NCBI RefSeq assembly: GCF_000264905.1
Contig: NW_006763142.1
Coordinates: 1,248,760 to 1,312,759 of the forward strand
From: Stereum hirsutum FP-91666 SS1
Taxonomy: Eukaryota; Basidiomycota; Agaricomycetes; Russulales; Stereaceae
Direction of reading: 5' to 3'
DNA length: 64,000 nucleotides
Position 1 is the first letter of the stretch. Every line of letters starts with the position of its first letter. The notes under the pieces were generated by a model. It was not told where the DNA came from. It searched no databases and saw only the letters and a program-made list of their open reading frames with translations. Shown here in pieces: positions 22,964 to 35,000 of this stretch. The position numbers were made by a program, and so were the translations under genes.

Positions 22964-23619
22964 TCAGTCAATGTTGACCTTCACGCTTCCAACCTCCTCC
23001 GCCTTCGGGATACTGAGAGTCAAGACACCGTCTGCCAGCTTCGCCGAGACTCGATTCGGATCTACTGGGCGGGGAAGATACACAGTGCGGGTGAATGTCG
23101 AGCTACCAGTGAAGGAGCGCTCGACAGAGAGTTGGTTTGGTTGTTGAGTGGTGACTGCTTTTGCGTTCGCATCTAGATAAGAGCAAGGTGTCAATGCGGC
23201 CCGTTCCGATACGATGGATGAGCAGTATGGAATGACTTACCTGAAGTGGCGGGGTCAGTAGTCGATTCAGCGGAAGCAGAGGCAGAGGCGGAAGTGGAAG
23301 CGTCCAACTGGGATGGTTCGCTATCTCCGCCCCTCCGAATAATCTTCCCCTCGATGGTCACGCTCCTTCCACCATCCCCAATCCTGACATCCACATCCTC
23401 CTTCTTCACCCCCGGCAGCTCCGCCTCCACGATGTAGTTGCTCCCTTCCTCTGCAACGTCGACTGCAGGACGTGCCTGCATAGGTGCATTAAAGAAAGGG
23501 TCGTCGAAGACAGAGCGAGGGTGCGGGTAGCTAGAGCGGGAGATCTGCCGACCGAATGGCTCGTCGAGCATCTGGAAGAAGGGGCGGAACTCGCGGAAGA
23601 GTTGGCGTGCGATGGACAT
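22964..23619 (-). CDS. Small heat-shock protein (HSP20/alpha-crystallin)
   Basis: Two exons (23619-23241 and 23172-22964) encode 195 residues. It is an ATP-independent holdase chaperone that binds unfolding proteins as an oligomer in the cytosol. The N-terminal arm (FREFRPFFQMLDEPF) leads into the alpha-crystallin domain starting ARPAVDVAEEGSNYIVEAELPGV, with VTIEGK. A Ser/Ala-rich insert (about 105-128) sits in the loop between strands, and the intron falls in that insert. The domain then resumes with LSVERSFTGSSTFTRTV and closes with VSAKLADGVLTLSIPK, which contains the family-typical G-x-L motif region. The promoter carries perfect heat-shock elements. The gene model is certain. Confidence 0.95.
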
Positions 23620-23760
23620 GGTGCTTGGTATTTCAAGAGTGCGTTTGTGTGTTTGTGAGAGGAGTGATTGAGAGTTTTGATGGAGAGAGATGAGAGAAAA
23701 TACTGGGATCTGGGGTGTCTTTGGTGGTAAACGATGAGGGAAACGCAGGTCCTCGGCCGG

Positions 23761-23804
23761 ATTATATACGTACTGAGCTTTACATCGTCATGAACGTTCC
23801 AGAA
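23761..23804 (-). promoter_or_regulatory. HSP20 core promoter: TATA box and perfect heat-shock element
   Basis: On the minus strand a TATATAAT box at 23768-23761 is preceded by TTCTGGAACGTTC at 23804-23792. That is three alternating NGAAN/NTTCN units in exact 5-bp register, a canonical HSF trimer site about 24 bp upstream of the TATA box and roughly 170 bp from the start codon. Confidence 0.8.
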
Positions 23805-23933
23805 GTCGCCGAGAGCATCATGAAACCAGCAGTCATGCGAGCCATCCCGGACAGCCGTCAGCACGTTCTCTGAGAACACAAGGACGGATCTTGAGCAACC
23901 CAAGAAAAGACGAGAATGCCGTCGAAGATCACC

Positions 23934-23946
23934 GAAGGTTCCCGAA
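23934..23946. promoter_or_regulatory. Second perfect heat-shock element
   Basis: GAAGGTTCCCGAA is another exact three-unit HSF site, about 130 bp farther upstream of the HSP20 gene than the first. Confidence 0.7.
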
Positions 23947-26601
23947 CTCGCCCCACAGCATCCAATCAAGCAGTTTTTCCTGGTCGAAAGTCGAGCAAAG
24001 ACTTCAATGACACTAGAGCGTTAAGTTGTGGCGAGTAGAAGATCGAGGCCACAGTCCAGAGTGCATCTTGAATGTGTGTGCCATCTTCAAGTTGGACGAT
24101 TGAGGGAGAAGCAAGGAGCGCCCACCGGGGCCACACGGAGTACCAAAATCCGGATATTCCCGAAGCACTCTGGCGGCCACTTGGTGGCGTCTCAAATGCA
24201 TTTGCTGTAAGTGACAAGTTGAACAAGTGCTATGTGTACAAGGACTGCATATACTACGAAGAGGACATCTATCATGTAAAAATACGAATGGAGAAAGCAA
24301 GGACGGGAGGCCCCCAAGCCGTTCGTGACCGATTGGCAACCAAGGAGGATGGTGGATGAAAAGTATTTATTTGGAAATTTAGCACTAATGAGGCATTCAT
24401 GACTTTCGGTAAGGAGAAACAGATATGAGGGCAAGCATGAAGAAAGCGGAGGGAGCGCTGCAAAATCGGTGCAAACCATAACAGAAAGCGGGCACAGGCG
24501 GGCCACGAATGATGAAGTATGTCTTTAAAACTCCGATACAATTTTGTTCCCACACCAATTTGCACCGGTGTCTCTCGACATCCTGATCCTCGTCTTTCGG
24601 GCTGCCGCTCGATGCTAGTTACTGAGAACAGTTTGGCATCCGACTATCAAGGGCATGTCTATACACAACAAGCCCTCTTCATCACCTGAAAGGCTTGCGG
24701 CTCCCAAACTACACATATACTACTGTTATGGATCAGCCCGAGTGTGGCCCAGTCCAACATTCTAGTCCGACTCTGAGTCGTCGCCTCGATTCATTCTATG
24801 TACACTCCCACTTACGGTGAGCAACTCATCATATCAACTTCATACAGTATGGCCGACGTCAAGCCGATCACATCAACAGAGGTAGAAAAGGCCAACGAAT
24901 TCGAACGCGTGCAGCCCTTGTGCTTCACGCGGCACGTCTATCTGATCCTGTCCCTAGCGATGTCTCTATCGCTTGATAAGTAGGTTCGTTGGACCAGGTC
25001 AGTCGGCACTAATATGTATTTTTCCGCAAATTTAATGTACGTTCAAATTTTTCTGGTTGCAGCTTCACTCGTATCCTCATAAGCCATTCAAGACCCATTG
25101 GAAGCTTGACGGTGCCCATCTAATTCAGGCTTTGTCTCGTAGCGCGGACCAGTCGCACCCATGGCCTATAGCTTAAAAATCGCCGGGCGCCGCTATCACG
25201 ACATCTCTGCATATTCGTAGGCCCGAGGACCGCTATGTTGTCGCAATCACAAACAGGAATAGAACGGTGTTCTGGAGGTAGGTCACCGCACTTTCGATAC
25301 CTCTTTTGTGCCTCAGGGTAGACACATATGACGTACAGTTTCCCTTGCATAGGCTTTTGGATGGCCACAACGATTTATAGCGACTACCTCATATGAGCTG
25401 GTCTAGCTCGCCCATTGGTAGATGTTGGTACTACCGCCATAAGTACTTATCTATGTCCATTCCTACGCTCCGTTATGATGAACTGGGCAGCAAGTGCAAT
25501 ACGCAGACAGCCGTCGTTGTAATCTGACTTGATCTCCCAGCTCGGAGTTCGTGCTGCATGCGTGGATGGCTCACATTTCGTTCACTGCCCGTGGGTACGA
25601 TGCTCAGTGCACCGATAATCTGACCGATTATCGTAGTCTTATGGCTCTCTCACAGTAGCAATCCTTTCAACTTTTGTGCTCTGATCCGGTCCATGGCAAT
25701 ATTTCGCAGGCCGAAGCTTGAGACATAATATTATCAACCAATCAAGTAAGGCTGATATTATGATCAATGACGCTTTGGACCGGAATAATAGTAGACAGGG
25801 GGATCGCCTACAAAGCACACCCTCGCCATCCATGGGTACGCCACATCACAATGAACTGCCCTCTGTTGCGCTGTTGCGCTGTTGTGCGATACCAGAGAAA
25901 TCCTACCAGCATGACTCCGAGTCGGATCGTCTATGTCGTGCTTTGTGGCGTCCCAGCCCGTATGAAAACGCACAAAGACATTTTTAATCGGAGACTGCGC
26001 CTGCTGATCTCAGGATTTGACGTCGGCGGCCGCGCTTCGCACACAGTGTGGCCCTGTGGCATGCTCGGTGCTTCCCGTGTCGACATCGTCTATAACTTGG
26101 ATGCCGGGTAGTCCTGAGTTTCTCCCGACTCTTCCAAAGACGCTCTACATGCGTTGAACGAAGCAGAGCTGTTCTCTCAGTTCAGCCATGACAGTGTAAG
26201 TGCACTCACGGAAGAGTTAAACTTGGGACGAGTGTGTATGCGGCTGGTCATTTCGGAGCCTCGCGTCGTGATAACTCGGCGGCCGTGCAATGGCACTTCT
26301 CCATGTTCATCTACCAGGATCGACAATTCGGCGGCCTGAATTTCCTGTTTGGGTTTACATGCAAGGTCGGGATGAAGCAGACCTCGTTTGGCTACATGGC
26401 ATCTCAAAATCGAGATCCCTCGGGAACGATGAAAGACGCCCAACACCCGTAGCCCGCCGGTACGAGGTATGCGTATTCAGCACACTCCTCGGTATATATA
26501 GTGACCTGTATACCTAGCGCTAGAGTTCGTATAAAGACGTTCTCGTTTGTTCCCTACCGCTGCTGGTGCTGTCTCACGACACACTATTGACCAGGTATTA
26601 G
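23947..26601. other. Long intergenic stretch without a supported gene
   Basis: About 2.6 kb between the HSP20 promoter and the monooxygenase. A 44-codon open frame at 24849-24983 starts MADVKPITSTEVEKANEF and has a plausible leader, but it stops early and I found no continuation that holds frame. It may be the front of a decayed gene. Frames between 25700 and 26460 lack motifs. TATATATA at 26493-26500 is the likely TATA box of the monooxygenase gene, about 102 bp before its ATG. Confidence 0.4.
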
Positions 26602-28643
26602 ATGCACTCCTCTACTACTCGGAAACTCCGAGTGGCGATTTGGTGAACATAGTCTCTTAAATAATGTTCTGCATCCGAATCTTGCCTTACACCCTCACTT
26701 TTCAGTGGCGCTGGCCCTGGGGGCCTTGCTCTCGCGCTGACACTAGCACGATTTAGGACAGCAGACTTTCCAGTTGTCATCGACGTCTACGAAGCAAAGC
26801 CTGAAGTATCGGCGTCAGATACAAGAGTGCACAATTGCACGCGGATCCGCGAGCTGCTCAAGCGACTAGGCGTCCTGGAGGGCATTCTGCGAAGAATGCA
26901 TGCTCCTTCTTCGCCATCAGCAAAAGGTTGACACCCGATTCTCTATCTGCCAACTGACCCCATATTGACATGCTCTATCACAGGGTCCATGCTCCACTAT
27001 CGACAAGCAGATACCCCAGACGGTGCTGACTTGTTCGAGATGCGCGATGCTTGTGAGTTGTATACTTATGTGTGAGGCTTCCTTGCTCATCGCACGACGG
27101 GAAATGCGTACAGCCACGCCGCTATTCGTTCCTCATTCCGTCCTCATTGATGCCCTTCTTAGGGCCCTGCCACCACCACCCGCATGCACAATCCGTACCT
27201 CACATCCATTAACCTCGTGTTATCCATCTACGTCTCGGTCCACCAGCAGACTATTTCCTCTGCCGCCCGATGGTTATCTCTGTCTCGAATTTGCTGGTGG
27301 TGCCACGGCTACAGCAGACGTTCTCATCGGCGCAGACGGTGTCCACTCCACTGTCCGCGATTCTTTGTTTTCTAACTTTGTCGCTAGCGGCTGGTCGAGG
27401 CTGTCTAAGACGGAGTTGTATGAGAGGACAGAGCCACGATGGACTGGGGGCATTATGTGTCGTACACTAGTTCAAAAGGACCGACTGAACGCGACATGGC
27501 GAGATCACCCGGCGCTTAGTACGCCTATGGTTGTAAGTCGTTCGTTTTCCCATATTTATTGTGGACTTTACTAAGAACTACTACAAAAGTACTGCGGCAA
27601 GGGAAAGGTGCAGATTTATGTTCCTTCCTCCACAAAGTGCCCAGCTAAGACTACCGTTGACCATCCTAGCATATCAACACCTTTCCTGTCCCGAATAGTA
27701 ACGCAGTAGATATCGCTGCTTTCTACACCATCCCGAATGCATTTGGGCGTATTTTCTCCGGAAACGCTGAGCGTCTTGTACCCTCCGAGAAACTTCGCGA
27801 GCGGTATCGCGGTTGGGAGCCCGAAGTTCAAGCTCTTTTGGATGTAAGTGAGCTCGCCCGTCTTTTCACCCTCCTTGCTACGAGTGTCTCATAGTGCCTC
27901 CCAGTGTGTCGAAGGCCCAGCTAAAGACCAAGCAGTACACTCCCTCGGCCAACTACCCAGACTGGTCATGAGCAATGTGGCAATCATAGGTGACGCTGTA
28001 AGTCCAACACCTTTTACCGAGAACATAACGGTTCAAATCGCTGACCCGCGACCTGGTTCTGTACAGGCACATGCTATGGAGCCACATTTCGCCTCCGGAG
28101 CCAGTCAGGCAATCGAGGTACATCTTCTTAGAGCGGCTGTACTACTGAGCGTCGATTCACAATTTTGATCAGGACGCATACATCCTCGGTCGCCTTCTCA
28201 CGCATCCTCTCACGAACCGCAAGCGCGCAGGCCTCGCTTTATTAGTTTACGAAGCCGTCCGACTACGAACCGTGAATTCTCTCGTCCTCCGGTCGCGTGA
28301 GCTCGGCTGCCTGACGGAGTTCGATTGTCCTGGGCCAAATAGCCACTTCAAACCGTACCGTGACGTTGATACGAATGTCGGCAGGAATGAGCGCGATGGG
28401 ACTCGGACCGGGGATAGGGCTGACGCCGAGATGGAAGGGGCGAGAGAAGCACGGAGGAAGAGGTGGAGCGAGGAGGTCGTAAAGAGGTGGCAGTGGCAGT
28501 GGGAGGGCGGACCGCAGGAGAATTGGAAGATGGCGGAGAGGGTGCTGGGTGAGGCGGTCCAGCCGGGCGCTCACATCGATGCAGGGGTTGGTCTCTTTGG
28601 GTTGGAACGTGAAAATGATATTTCGACTTATGCCAGGGCATGA
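26602..28643 (+). CDS. FAD-dependent monooxygenase, salicylate hydroxylase-like
   Basis: Nine exons (26602-26642, 26706-26926, 26993-27052, 27114-27532, 27590-27607, 27670-27843, 27905-27997, 28067-28117, 28173-28643) encode 515 residues. It is a group A aromatic hydroxylase that uses NAD(P)H and O2. The first exon (41 bp) and second join to give VAICGAGPGGLALALTLARF, the GxGxxG dinucleotide fold, followed by VIDVYEAKPEV. The DG motif is DVLIGADGVHSTVR, and the GD motif with FAD-ribityl contact is NVAIIGDAAHAMEPHFASGASQAIEDAYILGRLL. The C terminus (from about 390) is lysine/arginine/glutamate-rich and longer than usual. The exon 5 acceptor is AAG, weaker than the others, but the 18-bp exon is kept in frame. 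The natural substrate is unknown; many fungal members decarboxylate and hydroxylate salicylate, or modify secondary metabolites. Confidence 0.88.
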
Positions 28644-28904
28644 CAGTTTTTGCTCTTTACGACGTATTATGTTGATGGCGACTGTATATGGTATAGCGCG
28701 TTCTACTCTAAGAAACATAACAAGTTGATCCTTCCTACTTTCGCAGAGTCGCGTTGCCCAAATACGATCATCGTGGGTGGCTGGCCACACGTCTTCAGCG
28801 TGCCAGCGCTCGCGCTCCACACCCACCTACGTATGAAATTCTCACATTGAGAGGCATGCTCTAATTCTAACCTCTTTCGGCTCTACTACCAGTGTCCGTT
28901 TTTC

Positions 28905-29478
28905 TTACAGCGCTTTCAGAAAGTATGCGGAATCGCGCGTTTCGCGATTTCGCCTCAGCCACAGGCCAGCCGGCGGCGCGTGTCCCGGCTGGGGCATCTC
29001 CCGGGTCCGGCAGTGGCGAGCGAGCGGCCTCGTCATGTGGCCCACACCCCATGCTGGCTAACTGGGCTGCTATTCAGATTTTTTACTACATGTATCAAGC
29101 ATAACATGACTTTCAAATATGTTCTTGGTGTTATGGGATACAGAGGAGGTGACTCTTTGGGGAAATGACCAGTGACAATATACTTATAATGGATGGTGTC
29201 AGGCAAGTTTGTGTTCTTTCGAAGTCTTACTGGCGACTCGAGAGCCCCTGAACTCGCCAAAAAATATCCCGCATAAAGAATAAATGTAGGCGACTGCGTT
29301 TACTCACTGGAGTCACTTCATTGTCTCAACTGTGTGCTCATGGATGCATATTTGCAGTTGGGCCACAGTCGCGATGGCCCGGAGAGAGCCGTGCCGAAGC
29401 TCGCTCCGTCGGCTGGCCTGTGGCTGGAGCGAATTCGCGAAGTTTACGATTCCGCATAATTTCTGAAAGCGCTGTAAT
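28905..29478. repeat. Inverted repeat, two arms of about 71 bp
   Basis: The arm at 28905-28975 (beginning TTACAGCGCTTTCAGAAA) recurs inverted at 29478-29408 with roughly 85% identity. The spacer is about 430 bp. Looser similarity continues toward the spacer up to the word TGTGGCCC in both arms. Read outward-in, each arm stays open in the same frame (LQRFQKxCGI...QPQASRR), so the arms may be two copies of an exon fragment rather than transposon ends. Confidence 0.55.
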
Positions 29479-30776
29479 GCGAAGGCGACGTGATCTTCAT
29501 CATCTTCGAAAGGCACACGCTCGATACTATTGGTGCGACACCGATGTCGGCAACTTGATGTCGGTGTGAACCAGAAAGAGAACGAATAGTGTGAGGATAA
29601 TCTCTGTAGAGATACCAGGAAGATCCAATCAGAAAATGTCTGCGCCAAAGTGTACCGGTCGTGTCGGACAGAAGACAAGATGATGATAGACACTCGAATC
29701 GCTGACATCGAGTTGATCTCAACCTGCAGCAACTTTTGCCACCGCCACCAGCCACCATGGCCTGTATTAGTCATCAAACGAAACGAAATGGCTCACCCCG
29801 AAGAATCATCATCGAAAACAGATACATCACATACCGCCCTTTTACCTCAGTAGCAGCAAAGGCACGATGGCAAATCAATCCCATTTAACTGTGAGGGTCG
29901 ATGCCATCTCGGCCTCACTACAGTCAGCATTCCCCAGAAGTTTCCACTCGACATGTCTTTGTACTACCGTACCGTCGCCGTCTCTATCCCACAGTCTTCA
30001 TAGGTCATATTTTATCACGCTAGTCTAAGCTTGTCCTTTTTACATCCGACTAGTCTTCTCAAGTTTTTCTACGGATTGGCGATTATCACATACTTGGCCC
30101 GCACTTCTCATGGCCGCTCTGGTCGCCGTCAAGAACTTGTCGAGCTGCATTCACCTACAGGGCCTCGACATGCCCCGACCATCAAGTTCACGAGGGGCGT
30201 TGATGTGTGTTCCGATTATTTTCCTCATCCATTGTTGCGTCTAAGATTGAATGAAGCCCTTCCTCGTCATCCACGTCACGCCGTGCATGGGGAACATCAC
30301 GTCTACTAGAGATATCATCCAAGTATGTTTCATCTTCTTCCTTCATGCTCTAACATTATATTTTCTCTATATCCTCAGACTTACTCGAACACCAACCTGG
30401 CTCCTCAGAATTTAGGCTGCGTAGAGAGAGAGAGAGAAGTCAGGAGATGGCTACTACGAGCGGGTGATCGACTGAGCCGATATTGTTCGTTGTATGGCAT
30501 GCGAAGGGCTATGTGAGCATTTGTTCATATGCAGTTAAGGTCCAATGAAAGGTGCGTTGTTCTTTCCCGCCCCCCCTTTTCTACCAACGCACAAAACGCT
30601 AATGGACTCTTGTAGTCGCAGTCCTCCACAACTATACCGCCTAACGTCTCGGTTCCTCCTGCTTCTTCTCGTGGACAGAGCTTCAGTCGTCACAATTTGC
30701 GATCCTCAAGGGCGTGGGAGAAGGATCGAGAGCTCATGCATTGATTGAAATACGAAGGAAGTGGGACGGGCAGGGT

Positions 30777-30804
30777 GGGATGGGATGGGATGGGATGGGA
30801 TGGG
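30777..30804. repeat. GGGAT microsatellite
   Basis: About five head-to-tail GGGAT units. Confidence 0.8.
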
Positions 30805-32043
30805 CGACATAGCAATGCAAGCGGCGACGCCGATACTTACTTATCGCACACGACTGCGTCGAGGTGGAGGCATGGCAGAGAACTCTATATTTTCCGGTGA
30901 GTTGGAGACCGCGGGCGGCACATGGGCACGTTGGTAGCTGATATACTAGGGCGATGGAAAGAGTAGAGATTGTACGTTTTTAATGCCCGTATAACGTCAT
31001 GTTGGATCCTAACATATTCTCATAGTCTATACCAAACCTCGTTCTCGCCATGTTGCCTACACCAGTATCACCCTCGCTAGTTGTCTGGTGCGGCCTGGAG
31101 CCATGAGTCCGCAGGACACCCATAAGACCATGCAACCTGGCTGCTCTGCTTGCCCGGATGGTGACTGAGTTTGTACTGCCTTCAGACGGCTTGAGGGAAC
31201 GGTACGTGGGGCCATTGCTAGTTTTCGTTTACACGCTGCTCAGGCTATTTGCGACATTAGTAGACACTCTCATTTCCCCTTATTTCGTCTTTTCCACCTT
31301 GCCATTCTTCAAATGTCATACACCGTCGCCGTGATCCTCGATGTTGTAAACTCAGCGATCATCATCTGTAGTGCAAAATATGGCTGCAAACCTAGTCCGG
31401 GGTCTCTATGAACTCGAACTCAACACTGAACACTACTGTTGCAAGCTTAGTCTATGTACGTTTTTCCTCGCATGCGCGTTCACATCTGTATGACCTGCCT
31501 TCGTGTTCATTGCTCTATAGTAGCAATGCCTGCGGCATAGAAACCTCCTTAGCGATTTTATAACTCATCCACACCCGTCTTAGGACAGTTCTTGGACCGA
31601 AGCTATGTAAGCCTGACACGCTAGTCGAAAGTTGGTCGAAAGAGTGCTCGCGTGATGCTGCCGCCGCGGAGGGCCAACTAATCCATCCCTTCATCTGCGT
31701 AGCTACTTATATGCATACACTTTAATCGGAATCTGTTTCCCCCTCTTTTGAGCCTGTTTTGCCGCACCTTATATCACCGCGTTGAAAGACTTTGTAGTGC
31801 TGTGCAGTGGCGAAGTAGTCTACTCCGGTCTTGCTTTGTCAGCCACCTAATATAATCGCGTCTTGTCCTACCGCGGCTCTAAGATGGAAGTACTTATGCT
31901 ATATTCGTCTCGAGCTCTTCATAGGCTGGGAAAGCTGACCACGCGTATGTCTTGTGGCTGTCCCAAAGCCCCACTACTTACCCTGCACCCTGTCGCAGCC
32001 GTCTTCTCCCTTCTAACAAGCATCCACCAGACGGCTCTTCACA

Positions 32044-35000
32044 ATGTCTTCCAACACACGTCCCTCTGGCCCTCGTAATATCTTCGGTCGGCGTCGCGGT
32101 CGCGATCAAGAACAAAACTCAACCTCCGAATCCGGCCTGAGCCCTCGTCCAGACGACCTGCTGCCGGGCGCTACAAGGTATGCTCTGAACATCTCGTCCT
32201 CTTCTTCTTAACAGCCTTTCTTGATCCTAACTCACCATTTCCATTCGACTAGCCCTGGATTGCGCGAACGCTTTCTATATACTTTTCTTCCAAAGAGCCG
32301 AAAACAATCACCCAACCCAGCCCATCGCGCAGAGAATCCCACGCCTGATACAACAATGTTGGTCCCTATCGATGTCACCTTGCGTCAACCCACGACATCA
32401 ATAGGTGCGGTGTAGAGTCTGTCTGAACCAGCGATCTCTATTGATCACCTGATCAACAGGTGATGCCGTCCCTGAGACTGAGGACTTTTCCTCGAAGCCA
32501 ACCAATGCCATCGACGAGATCAAAGTAACACAGGTTCACTCCCGCGCCTCTCAAAGAGCGGCACGTGCCTTGAAAGGTTTCGTACGCCTCGCGAGAAGAA
32601 TTGAACCCCTCTTGGAAGGCACACCCTTCAAGACGCCCATCGCAGTTTTCACGGCTATTGCGGAGGTTGTTGAAGTACGTCTCGTCGCTGAACCCAACGT
32701 ATCTCGTTTATTCATATAATTATATACACAGAATGTCAAAGACATGAATGATAGCGCCGATAAAGCATTCGAGGACCTCGCACGCCTGCTCGACATTATG
32801 GAGCGGGCAATCGGGGAGACGGAGGATGTGGACTCTCTTACCAGGATTGATACCTTTGTTAGGTGCCTCAGTTCCTCCATATCTGCGAGACTATTGGGGT
32901 CGAGGCTAACGTTCTCGACAGTTATCTGATATCCAAGGCGCAACATGTGTATCATATACAGCAGACATCGTGGTGGAAGAAAACAATTGACATCGAACAT
33001 TACCAGGTGATGGTCGATGAAGCAATGAAGGAGCTCGGTCAAAGGACGAAGCACCTCTCCGTACGTCAGCTCAGTAAGACAACCTTAGAACCGCTATCTA
33101 ATCCAACGTCAGGTCAATCTTTCCCTGGCCATCGAGCGGGATACAAAATTGATTCGTAAATTGCTCGAGGTAAGATCACTCATTTGCGGCAACTGGGTCG
33201 ATACTTATTACTATCGCAGAGCATCGAGCGCAAAGAGTGGCTCCGTGCGCCAACTGCCATGTATGATTCGGACACCGCAAACGACACTCCAAAGCGTGGT
33301 CCGTGCACAGAAGGCACGCGTATCGAGGTCTTACAGCGCATTCATGCTTGGGCTAATGACAATTCTCCATCATCTCCTCCCATCTTCTGGCTCAGCGGTA
33401 GGGCGGGGATGGGGAAGTCCACCATCGCATATACCGTCTGTCGATCTTTTGACTCTAGTGAAATCTCCTGTGGTCTCGGTGCCTCCTTTTTCTGCTCCCG
33501 CCAGGTTGGCAGTTTGCGACATCTGGGGAACATCGTGCCCACTGTGGTATACCAGCTCGCGAAATGTTCGTCATCATTCGCAACCGCTCTTCGCGACACC
33601 GATCATGATTTTATTCACAACTCGGACAAACATATCAGTCGCTTACTGGTTCATCCGTGGCGGTCATCATCGAAAGACCGTTCTGATGATCTTCCCCCCA
33701 CTCTCATCGTGATTGATGCACTTGATGAGATTGAAGAAGATGGCGGTACGAAACTGCTACAATCACTTATGGAGATGATGGCAGAAGCAGGTCCTAGTCG
33801 TATGCGTGGTCTCAAGATTCTCGTGACAAGTCGTCCTCATCCCACCATAGTCAATATGGCCAAGTCACTATCACCCGAAGCCATCTACCACTTGGAGGAC
33901 ATCGACGAGCAGACTGGCCGAGAAGACGTCATGAGCTTTCTCGTCGGCAGCTTTCCAGAACTTGGGACCTCATATCGAGGCGAGCTAGAAGGCCTTGCAG
34001 ATCTTTCGAACGGCCTGTTCATCTATGCTGCCACAGTAGTTCGTTTGATATCCCGTCGCGACCTTTCTACGAAGCGAAAGGCTAAGCGAATTTCTGTGAT
34101 CCTGCAGGAGAAGAATGCCAGCCCACTACGAGGCGAGTCCCGCTTGCCCATCGATAAAATCTATTCGGACATCATTGACGAGTCTATCCGAATCGACCAT
34201 GCGCACGAGATCAGCAGCTTCCGACTTACTGCTCTCCATGTCATTCTATGTGCTATTCAACCCCTCTCCATCCTTGAAATCGCAAGCCTTATGTCCAATG
34301 CCTCCGCTGATGTTGATGCAGAGGATGTTCGGCTGCTTGTCGACAATCTTTACGCCGTCGCATACATCTCCAATGATCGCATATATACATACCACAAATC
34401 ATTCTCTGACTACCTTTTGGACGAGCAGCGCTGTGGCCCGGAGATGAGATGCCGACCGGATGCTAGTCATCATGTCCTTGCTCAAGGGTGCTTTCGAATC
34501 ATGAAACACTCCCTCCGGTTCAATATATGCAGTCTCCCATCATCCTACCTTTTTGACTCCGAGGTTAAGGAGCTCGATCAGTCCATCACCAAAAACATAA
34601 CCAATGTCATAGGTCTGGGATATGCATGTCAGTACTGGCCATCACACCTGATGAAGGTATCAACTGCGAGCGCAGCCCCTCGTCTCTTGCACCAACTGTT
34701 GACATTCAGTCAATCAGAGAAGGTGCTATTCTGGATTGAAGTCATGAATCTGCTTTCTGCTAAGATGGCTTGCTACAATGGAATGAATATGGTCATGAAA
34801 TGGGTGACCAAGATAGTGAGCTATTTTGTTCTGGTTCATGAAAATTCTTCGCTGATGATATTGATACAGCAACAATTCGAAGGCAAGACTGAGCTGCAGC
34901 TAGGTTTGACGGCGGTCTCAAGGCTTGTCAAGTCATTTCTACAGACACCTGCATCGCTATCGACACCACATCTGTACATCTCGAGTTTGGCAGCAGAGTT

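Larger units (their letters stand above)
28644..32043. other. 3.4-kb gene-free stretch with inverted repeat and NACHT copy 2 promoter
   Basis: No gene is supported. It contains the inverted arms at 28905-29478 and an AG microsatellite near 30424-30440. It also contains a GGGAT microsatellite at 30777-30804. The last 150 bases are the duplicated promoter of the NACHT-WD40 gene, shared with copy 1. The remainder looks like decayed sequence; several intron-like signals occur around 30300-31500 without any sustained frame. Confidence 0.45.

Noticed and set aside
24849..24983. Short frame starting MADVKPITSTEVEKANEF
   Set aside because: It looks like a plausible protein start, but no continuing exon in frame was found within 1 kb, so no gene was called.
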